From: a bacterium BMS3Bbin03
GTDB lineage: Bacteria > Zhuqueibacterota > JdFR-76 > BMS3Abin05
Direction of reading: 5' to 3'
DNA: 53,274 nucleotides
NCBI GenBank assembly: GCA_002898015.1
Contig: BDTM01000051.1
Coordinates: forward strand, 1 to 53,274
Shown here: positions 27,401-35,429 of the stretch, in pieces
Layout: every line of letters begins with the position of its first letter
Position numbering within the stretch: the first letter of the stretch is position 1
The notes under the pieces: generated by a model
What the model was told of the DNA's origin: nothing
Databases searched by the model: none
What the model saw: only the letters and a program-made list of their open reading frames with translations
Position numbers and translations under genes: made by a program

Positions 27401-27480
27401 GGACCCACCATAAAGAATACCAGCAGCGAGGCACCCAAAAGATATGAGATATGTAATTTCATACGGGTGAAATATTTCAT
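24430..27480 (-). CDS. Large Asp-rich secreted protein with C-terminal sorting-like domain (left cassette)
   Basis: A 1016-residue exported protein. The signal peptide ends near residue 31 (PVSAQ). An N-terminal region holds HNGNKIRTLFYNYGSIG. An acidic insert of about 100 residues follows, with repeated DNDxDGxxDE loops (NPYDGIDNDHDGFVDE, NGIDDDHDGRIDD) that resemble calcium-binding thrombospondin-type-3 or EF-hand loops. Then come fibronectin-III-like stretches (RVTLYWDDKAE, YYYAVTAYDSG) and a C-terminal VVPNPY ... IRIYTITGEHIKTI ... GIYIYHVDV module like FlgD-Ig/T9SS sorting domains. ATG 27480 (GGAGG) is preferred over TTG 27492. Paralogous to 35430-38762. Function unknown; predicted at the cell surface. 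Confidence 0.85.
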   Translation of the reverse strand: MKYFTRMKLHISYLLGASLLVFFMVGPVSAQFKKPNKPMKYWTKEEFQKWENYFDGYRLSKATAHRDRKFGIHNGNKIRTLFYNYGSIGRPNTEPSMEWPIYSGHGYGYEFGPLIGAQVVTVQGDTIGIFDDGMIDGGDTDPTGGENVWGWEPLPGYAAPAPNERIAMSNDPSTWGPLFPKDDKGNLLWPGQYGNGKVTADLESYFVMDDRWNAEFGYYPFPSDSARRGLGIQVTARGYQYSAQLAEDILFFQYKVKNVSKKKLDKVVVGMMGDPHIGGPGDFSDDYADFNQKMNMVYSWDRVGSTNDFGIPWDDLGWLGFILLQTPGNPYDGIDNDHDGFVDESMHNGIDDDGDWQATDAEARADTPEKNYTNGIDDDHDGRIDDLGDLDGKSDDVGRDGIAGTFDEGEGNGVPDPGEPDFDETDADESDQMGLTAFAAPIYSTVIPADDDKIWKLLKPGNIGSQNIQQNADNIFLFGSGYFPFSPGEVQKYSIGIIMGQNKEDLFKNAQMAYFIYRLNFQFTKPPDLPTVHAVPGDGRVTLYWDDKAEQSTDILFGHDFEGYAIYRSTDKVRWGNPITDNRGIKVYDTPIAQFDKKDGVKGTHPVGTDGIHFYLGNDSGLRHTFVDSNLINGITYYYAVTAYDSGSATKGIPPLETPKAVGASNVVAVMPNAPAAGYVPASVDINHAAGVSDAQLKVAIIDYTILKDTQYEITINDSVSPKSFTLKNLTKNQVVLENNTNLKGQKIFSNGLQWRFIDVPFVTPIDSLTKWEEGSRSNWNVSISLPSQGFRLARDVEIRFSDTYVDTSILIKPQPTKFSVWNVTDNKKLPFVFLDKDKDHELSSKDQITLFMNNRPGWQFTFLAPAEGSVAPAEGDVFRLTIAKPLEAKDKYIIHVNPIGVDVNQAKKDLAKIAVVPNPYVAASALEPKPEYVFSAGRGERRVDFIHLPKDCTIRIYTITGEHIKTIEHHGTAFDGSESWNLLSDDDLDISFGIYIYHVDVPGIGEKIGRLAIVK

Positions 27481-27535
27481 TTCAACCTCCAAAAATTGAA
27501 TATTTTAATCCTAATCCTGTAAGTTTCCTGTTTGA

Positions 27536-30178
27536 TTAGAACCGGATACCGGCCCCAACAAAGATTTGCCGGGGTTTTGAGTACCAGTTCGGACGCAGTG
27601 CCCAGTCCTCCGTGGTTTTCCCGCCGTATCTTTCCATGGAATATCCGGCGCGTCCGGTGCTGTCCCACACATAAAGTTCGTTTTTCCGGTCAAACATATT
27701 ATAGACTTTCATGTAAACTTCGTAAACCACCCGGGAATGCCCGAAATGCACCGCAAAATCTTTGTAAGCATTCAAATCAAAATTAATAAACATGGGTTTT
27801 CGCCCGCTATTTTCATCTGCGATTCTCACAAGTTCATTGGTGGCTTTTGGTGTGTAGGGATACCCGCTTTCGATGCGGCCGATTAAACTGAGCCCCCAAC
27901 TGCCCGGCTTGGAAATGTTTGCGTTAATACGGAGAGCGTGTGTCTGATCCCAGTCCAGCGGAACCACTTTTTTCAACTGTTCGATGGAAAGGCGGTAGTT
28001 CCTCCGGGTTCGTGTCGGATTGGATTCATTTCCGTCCGCGACCTGGTAGGTGTAATCGATGTTCGCCGAAAAGTAATTCGAGAAGCGCTTGTCCAATGAG
28101 ATATTCACACCCTTCACATATCCAAAATCTCTGTTGATAAAGAGCGCATAAGAATCGCTGCCGCCCGGCAAAATGTAAATCCGCTGACCCAGAAGATTCC
28201 GAATGTCTTTGTAATAGGCCTTAATATACAGCGCAATGCCCGGTGAAACTTCCTGTTCAAAACCCACTTCATAACTGACCGTTTTCTCCGGCTTTAAATC
28301 CGCATTGCCGATGTCGCTTTTAATCAGACCGGGTAAAACTTCAAAATCCGGGTTGTGATAAAGGCGATAGAACGGCGGAATCTGGAAAAAATGTCCGTAG
28401 GAGAAAAAGAGTTTCCCGCGGTCTGTAATCGGATAGGCCAGAGAGAAACGGGGACTTAACTGCGTTTTTATCGATGCCTTCGTCTTGGGAGAACGCTGCG
28501 GATCGCGCAGGTTCGTCGGCACAATGCCGTCCGGATCAAAATAATCGTACCGGAGTCCGGCATTAATGACCATATCCTTTAATTCGATTTTATCCTGAAT
28601 ATAAAAGGCCGTCTCAAAAGGCCGGTGCGTGTAAGTATTATTGCTGGGGCCGGATGCATCGATGATATTTCCGGGAATGCCGTCATTATTGTCATCGAAG
28701 CCCGGACGGTCCGGCAGCACAATCCAGTCGTGCTGATAAAGCTTGTACTTCTTCACATCAAATCCGGTCTTCACTTCATGACTTTGAGTGACCTGGCTGG
28801 TGAGATCAAATTTGATATCCAGTGTTTGGGCATCCCGATAAAGCCGGCTGTTGTCGGTGCCTCCGGTGTAAAATTCATAATTCGTGTCTTGTCTGCGGAA
28901 ACCGCTCCAGACATACCTGGCATCCTTTTGATTTTTAAAGGCATAGTACTGATATTTATACGATAGAAAGGATCCGATCAGATTATAAAATGTCCGGCTG
29001 GATAATTGATGCGTAAACTTCAGGTTTTCACGATGGCTGTCTTTGAAATACCACAACCGGCCATCGGGCACATATTTCCGGGAGTGTGAATAATTTTGCC
29101 ATTTTCGGGATTCCAGAATGGAACTGAAGAGCACGCGAGTACTCGGTGAAATCCGCCAACTGTATTTTGCCTGCCCGTTCATGAGCCTGGAGGGATTCAT
29201 CGGAATAATGCTGCCGTCACCTGTTTTGATGGAATCGATGCCGTCGGTACTGTTGTGGAGACGAATTCCGTACAGATAACCCCGATCGTTGTAATAGCGT
29301 CCCGACAAAAAGAACGTGTGATTTTTGGGCAGAAGAGGCACGGGGCCGCCAAAGCTGAATTCCCCTTCGCTTGTATTGACGGGATCAATTTTATCGATAT
29401 TGAAAAAAGTGTGTTTGTGTTTGGTGATCATATCGCCCGTCTGTCCCGAGAAATTTCCGGAATAGGTGCTTCGCCCTTCTTTTGTCACAATGTTAATCAC
29501 ACCGGACAAAGCCTGGCCGTATTCCGCATTAAATGAACCGGTAATGACAGACATTTCCTCAATGGCATTCGTCGCCACTTCAACCCCCAGCCCGTTGTTA
29601 AACGGGTTCGTGTTGGCAATGCCATCCACAATGTAGGCAATTTCACCCGAGCGGCCGCCGCGAATATGCAGATTCCCGCCCGCGTCCAGCGAAACACCCG
29701 CCTTCGTAACCAGGATGTCCTTAAAATTTTCAATCGGAGCTACCGCGATATCATCCGAAGTCACAATCGCCGCACTCGCCGTGGCATCCCGCTGCACCAT
29801 CGGACGCTCGGCCACAATGGTGACTTCTTTTCCCTGAAGGACGGTTTGAGAGAGTTTAATATTAACGGTAGCTGTGAGATCGGTGAAGACCTTCACGTTG
29901 GTCACTTCGCCCGGCGTATAGCCCACCATGGTCGCCCGCAGCTTGTACGTGCCGGGCGGTACGTTCAAAATGAAAAAAACACCATTAACGCCAGTGGCTG
30001 CACCCATCGTCGTACCCAAAATGAGTACATTTACCCCGGGAAGAGGATCTCCTGTTCTATCATCCGTAATTTTTCCTCTGATTTTTCCGGTTGTTCCCGC
30101 AAAGCCGACGGCCGTTCCAAGAACAAGGGTAAATAAAAGAAAAGCAATTAATCGGTAAAGAAACTTCTTTTTCTTCAT
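27536..30178 (-). CDS. TonB-dependent receptor with CarboxypepD_reg-like N-terminus (left cassette)
   Basis: An 880-residue outer-membrane receptor. The signal peptide is 1-27. A carboxypeptidase-regulatory-like beta-sandwich spans about residues 30-115 (GKIRGKITDDRTGDPLPGVN, NVPPGTYKLRA). The plug domain spans about 125-235 (HIRGGRSGEIAYIVDGI, GSFNAEYGQALSGVINIVTKEG). The rest is a 22-strand-type barrel ending in GAGIRF. Such proteins import ligands powered by TonB or anchor SusD-like partners; no SusD gene is present, and no clear TonB box is seen. ATG 30178 is used because a GAGGCAGG site precedes it and it starts the signal peptide. The Asp-rich gene follows after 55 bp. Confidence 0.9.
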   Translation of the reverse strand: MKKKKFLYRLIAFLLFTLVLGTAVGFAGTTGKIRGKITDDRTGDPLPGVNVLILGTTMGAATGVNGVFFILNVPPGTYKLRATMVGYTPGEVTNVKVFTDLTATVNIKLSQTVLQGKEVTIVAERPMVQRDATASAAIVTSDDIAVAPIENFKDILVTKAGVSLDAGGNLHIRGGRSGEIAYIVDGIANTNPFNNGLGVEVATNAIEEMSVITGSFNAEYGQALSGVINIVTKEGRSTYSGNFSGQTGDMITKHKHTFFNIDKIDPVNTSEGEFSFGGPVPLLPKNHTFFLSGRYYNDRGYLYGIRLHNSTDGIDSIKTGDGSIIPMNPSRLMNGQAKYSWRISPSTRVLFSSILESRKWQNYSHSRKYVPDGRLWYFKDSHRENLKFTHQLSSRTFYNLIGSFLSYKYQYYAFKNQKDARYVWSGFRRQDTNYEFYTGGTDNSRLYRDAQTLDIKFDLTSQVTQSHEVKTGFDVKKYKLYQHDWIVLPDRPGFDDNNDGIPGNIIDASGPSNNTYTHRPFETAFYIQDKIELKDMVINAGLRYDYFDPDGIVPTNLRDPQRSPKTKASIKTQLSPRFSLAYPITDRGKLFFSYGHFFQIPPFYRLYHNPDFEVLPGLIKSDIGNADLKPEKTVSYEVGFEQEVSPGIALYIKAYYKDIRNLLGQRIYILPGGSDSYALFINRDFGYVKGVNISLDKRFSNYFSANIDYTYQVADGNESNPTRTRRNYRLSIEQLKKVVPLDWDQTHALRINANISKPGSWGLSLIGRIESGYPYTPKATNELVRIADENSGRKPMFINFDLNAYKDFAVHFGHSRVVYEVYMKVYNMFDRKNELYVWDSTGRAGYSMERYGGKTTEDWALRPNWYSKPRQIFVGAGIRF

Positions 30179-30236
30179 AGCCTGCCTCTTTATTTTTTTT
30201 GAAAAGAACGCAAAAGGAAGGATTTTGATCATTTTA

Positions 30237-30266
30237 AATATACATAACTTTCCTATAGGAAGTCAA
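30237..30266 (-). promoter_or_regulatory. Promoter of the left cassette with palindrome in the spacer
   Basis: On the minus strand TTGACT (30261-30266), 18 nt and TATATT (30237-30242). A perfect 12-nt palindrome TTCCTATAGGAA (30250-30261) fills the spacer next to the -35 box, a position where a repressor could block or an activator could realign the promoter. Confidence 0.55.
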
Positions 30267-30296
30267 GAAATATTTTAAAAATAGTGCAATTTTTAC

Positions 30297-30325
30297 TTGA
30301 CAATTTTATTTTTTTTCTTTATACT
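30297..30325 (+). promoter_or_regulatory. Promoter of the FG-GAP gene, long leader
   Basis: TTGACA (30297-30302), 17 nt and TATACT (30320-30325). The ATG is at 30615, so the 5' leader would be about 280 nt. Within it, 30430-30470 is G+C-rich in an A+T-rich surround. I could not match it to a known riboswitch. No other gene is visible in 30179-30614. Confidence 0.6.
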
Positions 30326-30614
30326 AATAAGAAGTTTTTAGTCCTGAAATTTAGCCGCTAATCATTCAATACTGAAAATACGAAATAACCGAATGAATTT
30401 CTTCGTATTTTAAACTCTTTTATCTAAATACTAAAGAGCCATCGGGGTTCCTACCAGGCGGGAGCAGCAGTTTCATCGTTTTATTTGATAAGACAGCAAG
30501 ACTGCTTTATTTCAATTAAAATCTATGATGACAAGGGAAGGAGGTGGAAAACATCTTTGATTTAGCTGAACTTATTTTTCACAAAAAATCTAACTGAAAA
30601 AGGAGGCAGGAAGC

Positions 30615-32333
30615 ATGAAAAAAGTAATTACTGTGTTATTTGCATCAGCATTTGTTCTTTTCGCTGCATCGTTCAGCTACAGCCAGGTTTATATTGGAAA
30701 TGGCTTTAGCCAGATTATGCAGGTGCTGTACCAACCCAAAACCCAAACGGCGGTTGATTCGATTATCTTACCCAAACGAATTGCTGATCTGGATGAAGTG
30801 CATTCCGCGTACGATTTTGACAAAGACGGCAACCTGGAATTTTTCTACATCACCGATGAAACGGGTCCAAATTCCGGCCGTGATTTTGGAACTTCTTTTG
30901 CGGCGTATTTGTACGAGTACAATCCATCCACAGGAGATTTTGACTTAACCTGGAAATATTCTCTGGGTGAATTTAGCTGGGCCTCTTTCCCCACCGCCAC
31001 AGTATCCGATTTAGACGGTGACGGCAACAAAGAATTGGTGATCGGCGTTCCGTTCAGCAGCAATCAGCCGACACCCGATGCCAACCCCGATCGTCTGTTG
31101 GTTTTTGAAGGCGAACCCGGCACCGGCCTGCCGGACAAACCCACGGCAACCTGGAATTTTGATGTGCCGCCGGCCACCAATACCCGTCCTTCCGTCATGT
31201 CTTCGGCCGATATTGACGGTGACGGAAAAGGCGAATTGGCCATTGGCTTCCGCAAATGGCCGTCTGCTGCCGGTTCCGCTTTAATGATCTGCTCATTGGA
31301 CGGTGATTTCGCCGGAATTTTTACCCAGTGGAAAATCGAAGCACTGGATTCTACGTCCGGTTACGGCTCTGATTATTCCTCAGCGATAACAGATGCGGAT
31401 AATGACGGCCATCTTGAAGCGCTTTTCTCACTTTACAGCGGCGACGGCCCCCAGGTCTTTTATGAAGCCACCGGTCCCGATACGTACCAAAAGTACGTCC
31501 TGTCAAGCGGCTACACGTACAAAACGATCCAGGCCGCTTCCCATTTCGACATCAACAATGACGGAAAAGAAGAAGTGATTCTCGGAAGGACAAACGGTTC
31601 TGTTGTAATCGACCAGGGCATTACAGACCTTGCCACGGCTGACAGCACCAATACGCCCATCGTGGCCGAAGTTGAACCCAGCGGCATACGGGGTATGGCT
31701 GCCGGCGATTTCAATGGCAACGGATATGGTGACATTTTTGTAGGCGGCAATTATGGCGGTACCGTTTGGTGGATGAAATACAGCGGAACGGGCAGCATCG
31801 CAGATTCTGCAAGCTACACTTACACAAAAGTGTTTCAGACAGATACCGCGCGCGGTGCCCGAATTTATGACATCTCCTTCCCCGGCGATGCTGAAAATAT
31901 CGAACAGGGCTTTACGGCAAAAGATATGACCGGCGACGGCAATCCGGAATTGCTGATTGCGATTGAAGACGGCGATTCCCTGCAGCCCCGTTTCGTGATG
32001 TTGGAAGCCGGCAAGGGTTCTGCTGTTCGTGAAATACCGGTGAATCTGGTACAGAACTATGCCTTGTATCAAAATTACCCGAATCCGTTCAATCCGACGA
32101 CAGAAATTTCTTACAGCCTGAAAAAGATGGGCGCTGTTACAATCGTCATTTACAACAGTCTCGGTGAGAAGGTTCGCACACTGGTTAACGCAGAGAACAA
32201 GGCCCCCGGCACTTATCATGTGACCTGGAATGCCACAAATGATGCCGGCGTTCGCGTGACTTCAGGTGTGTATTATTACGCCATGAAAATTAACAATTTC
32301 AAAACAACGCGGCACATGGTTTTGATGAAGTAA
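30615..32333 (+). CDS. FG-GAP/VCBS-repeat protein with T9SS type A sorting domain
   Basis: A 572-residue secreted protein. The signal peptide is 1-24 (FSYSQ). At least six FG-GAP-like blades carry DxDxDG calcium loops: DFDKDGNLEFF, DLDGDGNKELVIG, DIDGDGKGELAIG, DADNDGHLEALF, DINNDGKEEVILG, DFNGNGYGDIFVG and DMTGDGNPELLIA, forming a predicted beta-propeller. The C-terminal 85 residues are a canonical T9SS sorting domain (LYQNYPNPFNPTTEISYSL, GVYYYAMKI, terminal VLMK). It should be exported by T9SS and attached to the surface. An AGGAGG site lies before ATG 30615. It stands alone between the two mirror cassettes, with its own promoter and terminator. Binding partner unknown. Confidence 0.9.
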   Translation: MKKVITVLFASAFVLFAASFSYSQVYIGNGFSQIMQVLYQPKTQTAVDSIILPKRIADLDEVHSAYDFDKDGNLEFFYITDETGPNSGRDFGTSFAAYLYEYNPSTGDFDLTWKYSLGEFSWASFPTATVSDLDGDGNKELVIGVPFSSNQPTPDANPDRLLVFEGEPGTGLPDKPTATWNFDVPPATNTRPSVMSSADIDGDGKGELAIGFRKWPSAAGSALMICSLDGDFAGIFTQWKIEALDSTSGYGSDYSSAITDADNDGHLEALFSLYSGDGPQVFYEATGPDTYQKYVLSSGYTYKTIQAASHFDINNDGKEEVILGRTNGSVVIDQGITDLATADSTNTPIVAEVEPSGIRGMAAGDFNGNGYGDIFVGGNYGGTVWWMKYSGTGSIADSASYTYTKVFQTDTARGARIYDISFPGDAENIEQGFTAKDMTGDGNPELLIAIEDGDSLQPRFVMLEAGKGSAVREIPVNLVQNYALYQNYPNPFNPTTEISYSLKKMGAVTIVIYNSLGEKVRTLVNAENKAPGTYHVTWNATNDAGVRVTSGVYYYAMKINNFKTTRHMVLMK

Positions 32334-32356
32334 TTTTCTTTCTCTTTTCGATTCAA

Positions 32357-32388
32357 GCCTGTCGGGAAGTGCCCGGCAGGCTTTTTTT
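32357..32388 (+). terminator. Rho-independent terminator of the FG-GAP gene
   Basis: A ten-pair stem GCCTGTCGGG (32357-32366) / CCCGGCAGGC (32372-32381) with one G-U pair, then seven T. It lies 24 bp after the stop codon. Confidence 0.9.
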
Positions 32389-32420
32389 ATTTTTCACATT
32401 CAAGTCATCTGTTTTTCCGC

Positions 32421-32449
32421 TTGACTTCATTCAATCATTTTTGTATATT
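32421..32449 (+). promoter_or_regulatory. Promoter of the right TBDT-PorV cassette
   Basis: TTGACT (32421-32426), 17 nt and TATATT (32444-32449), leaving a leader of about 190 nt before ATG 32650. The -35 context TTGACTTC and the TATATT box equal those of the left cassette, but the TTCCTATAGGAA palindrome is absent. The rest of 32389-32649 shows nothing else. Confidence 0.55.
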
Positions 32450-32649
32450 GACTTGAAATTGCCGGCAGGATACAGAGGGAATAGAGCACATTTCAATGTG
32501 ACATGATGATCTGATCCTTTTCCTTTTCGAATAAAATTCTTGCTTTTTTCGGGCTTTTTTGACAAGTCTGTTCAACGCACACAATCAATTTATTTAAAGA
32601 GTCTTCACATCAGCACAGAAAGGCTTCTTCAAAATTCAGGAGACCGCTT

Positions 32650-35337
32650 ATGAAAAAATTCGCTTTGATTTTTTTATTCTTAATCGGCTTTTCAACTTTC
32701 CTTTGGGCGGGAATTACGGGAAAAATCACCGGCACCGTAAAAGATGCCCAGACTGGAAACCCGCTTCCCGGGGTAAACGTCCTGCTGGCAGGCACACAAA
32801 TCGGGGCTGCCACAGATATCAACGGCAATTTTACCATTTTAAATGTGCCGCCCGGCCGGTATACACTCGTGGCTCGCATGATAGGCTACACCGAAACACG
32901 CGTGACGGATGTTCGCGTCCATGTGGATTTGACCACGAAAGTACCCATTGAATTGAGTCCCACCGTGCTGAATCTGGGAAAAAGCGTCACCATCACGGCA
33001 ACGCGCCCGCTGATTCAGAAAGACATCACATCTTCACAAACCATTGTCGATGCAAAAGATATTGAACAAATGCCCGTTGAAACGGTCGCTCAGGTTCTGG
33101 AATTGCAGGCCGGATTTGTGAAAAGCCCCGGCGGCGCGCTGCACGTGCGCGGCGGCAGATCGGGTGAAATCGCCTATATGGTGGACGGCGTTTCAATTAC
33201 CGACCCCTACGGCGCCTCCGCCGCCATCACGGTGGAAAAGAACGCCATTCAGGAACTTCAGGTCGTAAGCGGAACCTTTAACGCCGAATACGGTCAGGCC
33301 ATGTCCGGCATTATTAATATTATTACGAAAACCGGGACTCAGAATTACAAAGGCAGCTTTTCCTTTTATCTGGGAGATTATGCCAGTAACCACGCCGATG
33401 TTTTTGATCACATTAAAGCCATTAATCCGTTGAGTATTCAGGATGGAGAATTTTCACTCAGCGGACCGGTGCCCGGGCTCCGGAGTAAATTGACCTTTTA
33501 TACCTCCGGACGCTATTTTCACAATGAGGGCTATTTGTACGGCATTCGCCGCTTTCTCCCCTCGGATTCCAGTTTTTTTGATTCTCCCGACACCGGCAAA
33601 TGGAAGCTTCAGGAAAGCGGGGACGGCGCCTGGGTACCTATGAATCCCTACACAAAATTTTCGGGACAGGGAAAACTGACCTACCGGCTGACGCCTTCTA
33701 TCAAATTAACCGGCGCCGGCTTTCTTAATCGGTATCATTACCAATCGTACAATCATAAATTCAAATTGGATCCGGAGGGTAATCTGAAGCGTTTTGGGTT
33801 TCAATATACCACTATTTTTACCTTGAACCACATGCTTTCTCCGAAAACATTTTATTCATTCAAATATTCTAATTTCGCAAATAATTACAGGCATTATGTC
33901 TACAAAGACCCGCGGGATCCGAGGTACGTGAGTCCCACCCGATTCTACAGTTCCATCGGCTATCGTTTTTACACCGGCGGACAGAATATGACTCATTTTT
34001 ACCGAACGACGCTAACCCAGGTGTACAAATTTGAACTCACCAGTCAGGTTAACCGGACCAATCAAATTAAAACCGGAATCGAGTATCGGTGGAATCGCCT
34101 GTCTTACGAAGCGTACACCATCCGCCTGGATTGGCAGACCGGCTGGAAACCGCAGGTGCCCGGATTCGATTCGCCGTCGCACAACCGGTATGTACACCAT
34201 CCCACGGAATTGGCGTATTACATTCAGGATAAAATTGAATTAAAGAACATGATTGTGAATGTCGGCATTCGATATGAGCGTTTCAATCCGGACGGAAAAA
34301 TATTGGCCGATTCCCGGGATCCCAACATCAACAATCCGCTTAAACTGAAGCATCGTGAAGATTCCCTGCAAAAGCGAAAAACTTACTGGTACAAAGCTGC
34401 CTCGCCCAAAATGCAGATCAGTCCACGGATTGGAATTGCATACCCCATTACGGATCAGGGCGTCATTCATTTCTCCTACGGCCATTTTCTCCAGATACCG
34501 CCGTACTCGTATTTGTACGCGAATCCAGATTTTGAAGTCACCGGCGGACTGAGTTCGCTGATCGGAAATGCCAATTTGGAACCGCAGCGGACCATTAGCT
34601 ACGAAATCGGACTGCAGCAGCAATTGACATCCGACATCGCCATCGACATCACAGGTTATTACAAAGACATTCGGAATCTCCTGGGCACCCAAATTATCGA
34701 GACTTACGCCGGCGGTGACCGCTACGCCCTTTACGTAAACCGGGACTACGGAAACATTCGAGGCATTACATTGACCGTGCGAAAGCGCTATTCAAATTAC
34801 ATTTCCGGACAAATCGATTACACCTACGGTGTGGCCGAAGGCAATGCGTCCGACCCTGAATCTTTTTTCTACGATGTGGCCAGCGGGCGTGAACCCGAGA
34901 AGCAATTGGTTTATCTGGCCTGGGATCAAACCCATACGCTGAATGGAACAGTCACCATTAGTAATCCGCAAAAATGGGGCATCAGTTTGATCGGCCAATA
35001 CGGGAGCGGTCTGCCGTACACGCCCACTTATCAAGGGCAGCGCACCTCCTTTGAAAACAGCGAACGCAAGCCTGCTACAATCAATGTGGATCTGCGCGCT
35101 CATTATGATTTTCGCATTAAGAAATTGCGCACCTCCTTATTCTTGCTCGTCTACAACGTTCTGGATCGCGAAAATGAGCTCCTGGTTTACACGGACACCG
35201 GCCGAGCCACGTACACGCTTGTGCCGCAGTATACGGGAAATACGAGCTATCCGAACACACTGAATCAATATTTAGTCAGGCCGGATTATTATTCCGCTCC
35301 GCGTGAGATCAAAACAGGAGTTGTGGTTTATTTTTAA
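32650..35337 (+). CDS. TonB-dependent receptor with CarboxypepD_reg-like N-terminus (right cassette)
   Basis: An 895-residue outer-membrane receptor, paralogous to the one at 27536-30178 and divergent from it across the FG-GAP gene. The signal peptide is about 1-20 (TFLWA). The regulatory-like domain is at residues 21-110 (GKITGTVKDAQTGNPLPGVN, LNVPPGRYTLVARM). The plug has HVRGGRSGEIAYMVDGVS and GTFNAEYGQAMSGIINIITKTG. The barrel ends in REIKTGVVVYF. Conserved barrel pieces shared with the left copy include YYIQDKIELKNMIVNVGIRYERF and SYGHFLQIPP. The Asp-rich gene follows after 92 bp. Ligand unknown. Confidence 0.9.
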   Translation: MKKFALIFLFLIGFSTFLWAGITGKITGTVKDAQTGNPLPGVNVLLAGTQIGAATDINGNFTILNVPPGRYTLVARMIGYTETRVTDVRVHVDLTTKVPIELSPTVLNLGKSVTITATRPLIQKDITSSQTIVDAKDIEQMPVETVAQVLELQAGFVKSPGGALHVRGGRSGEIAYMVDGVSITDPYGASAAITVEKNAIQELQVVSGTFNAEYGQAMSGIINIITKTGTQNYKGSFSFYLGDYASNHADVFDHIKAINPLSIQDGEFSLSGPVPGLRSKLTFYTSGRYFHNEGYLYGIRRFLPSDSSFFDSPDTGKWKLQESGDGAWVPMNPYTKFSGQGKLTYRLTPSIKLTGAGFLNRYHYQSYNHKFKLDPEGNLKRFGFQYTTIFTLNHMLSPKTFYSFKYSNFANNYRHYVYKDPRDPRYVSPTRFYSSIGYRFYTGGQNMTHFYRTTLTQVYKFELTSQVNRTNQIKTGIEYRWNRLSYEAYTIRLDWQTGWKPQVPGFDSPSHNRYVHHPTELAYYIQDKIELKNMIVNVGIRYERFNPDGKILADSRDPNINNPLKLKHREDSLQKRKTYWYKAASPKMQISPRIGIAYPITDQGVIHFSYGHFLQIPPYSYLYANPDFEVTGGLSSLIGNANLEPQRTISYEIGLQQQLTSDIAIDITGYYKDIRNLLGTQIIETYAGGDRYALYVNRDYGNIRGITLTVRKRYSNYISGQIDYTYGVAEGNASDPESFFYDVASGREPEKQLVYLAWDQTHTLNGTVTISNPQKWGISLIGQYGSGLPYTPTYQGQRTSFENSERKPATINVDLRAHYDFRIKKLRTSLFLLVYNVLDRENELLVYTDTGRATYTLVPQYTGNTSYPNTLNQYLVRPDYYSAPREIKTGVVVYF

Positions 35338-35429
35338 GTTCATCATAAAAATATTATATTTTATATATGTTCCGATTCAAGTGTGTCACAATTTTTAATC
35401 CTTGATTAAAAAAAGATGGAGGTAATTCT

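Noticed and set aside
30430..30475. Possible c-di-GMP or other known riboswitch
   Set aside because: A partial resemblance on the minus strand to the 3' end of the GEMM motif lacks the conserved core, so no known class could be supported.
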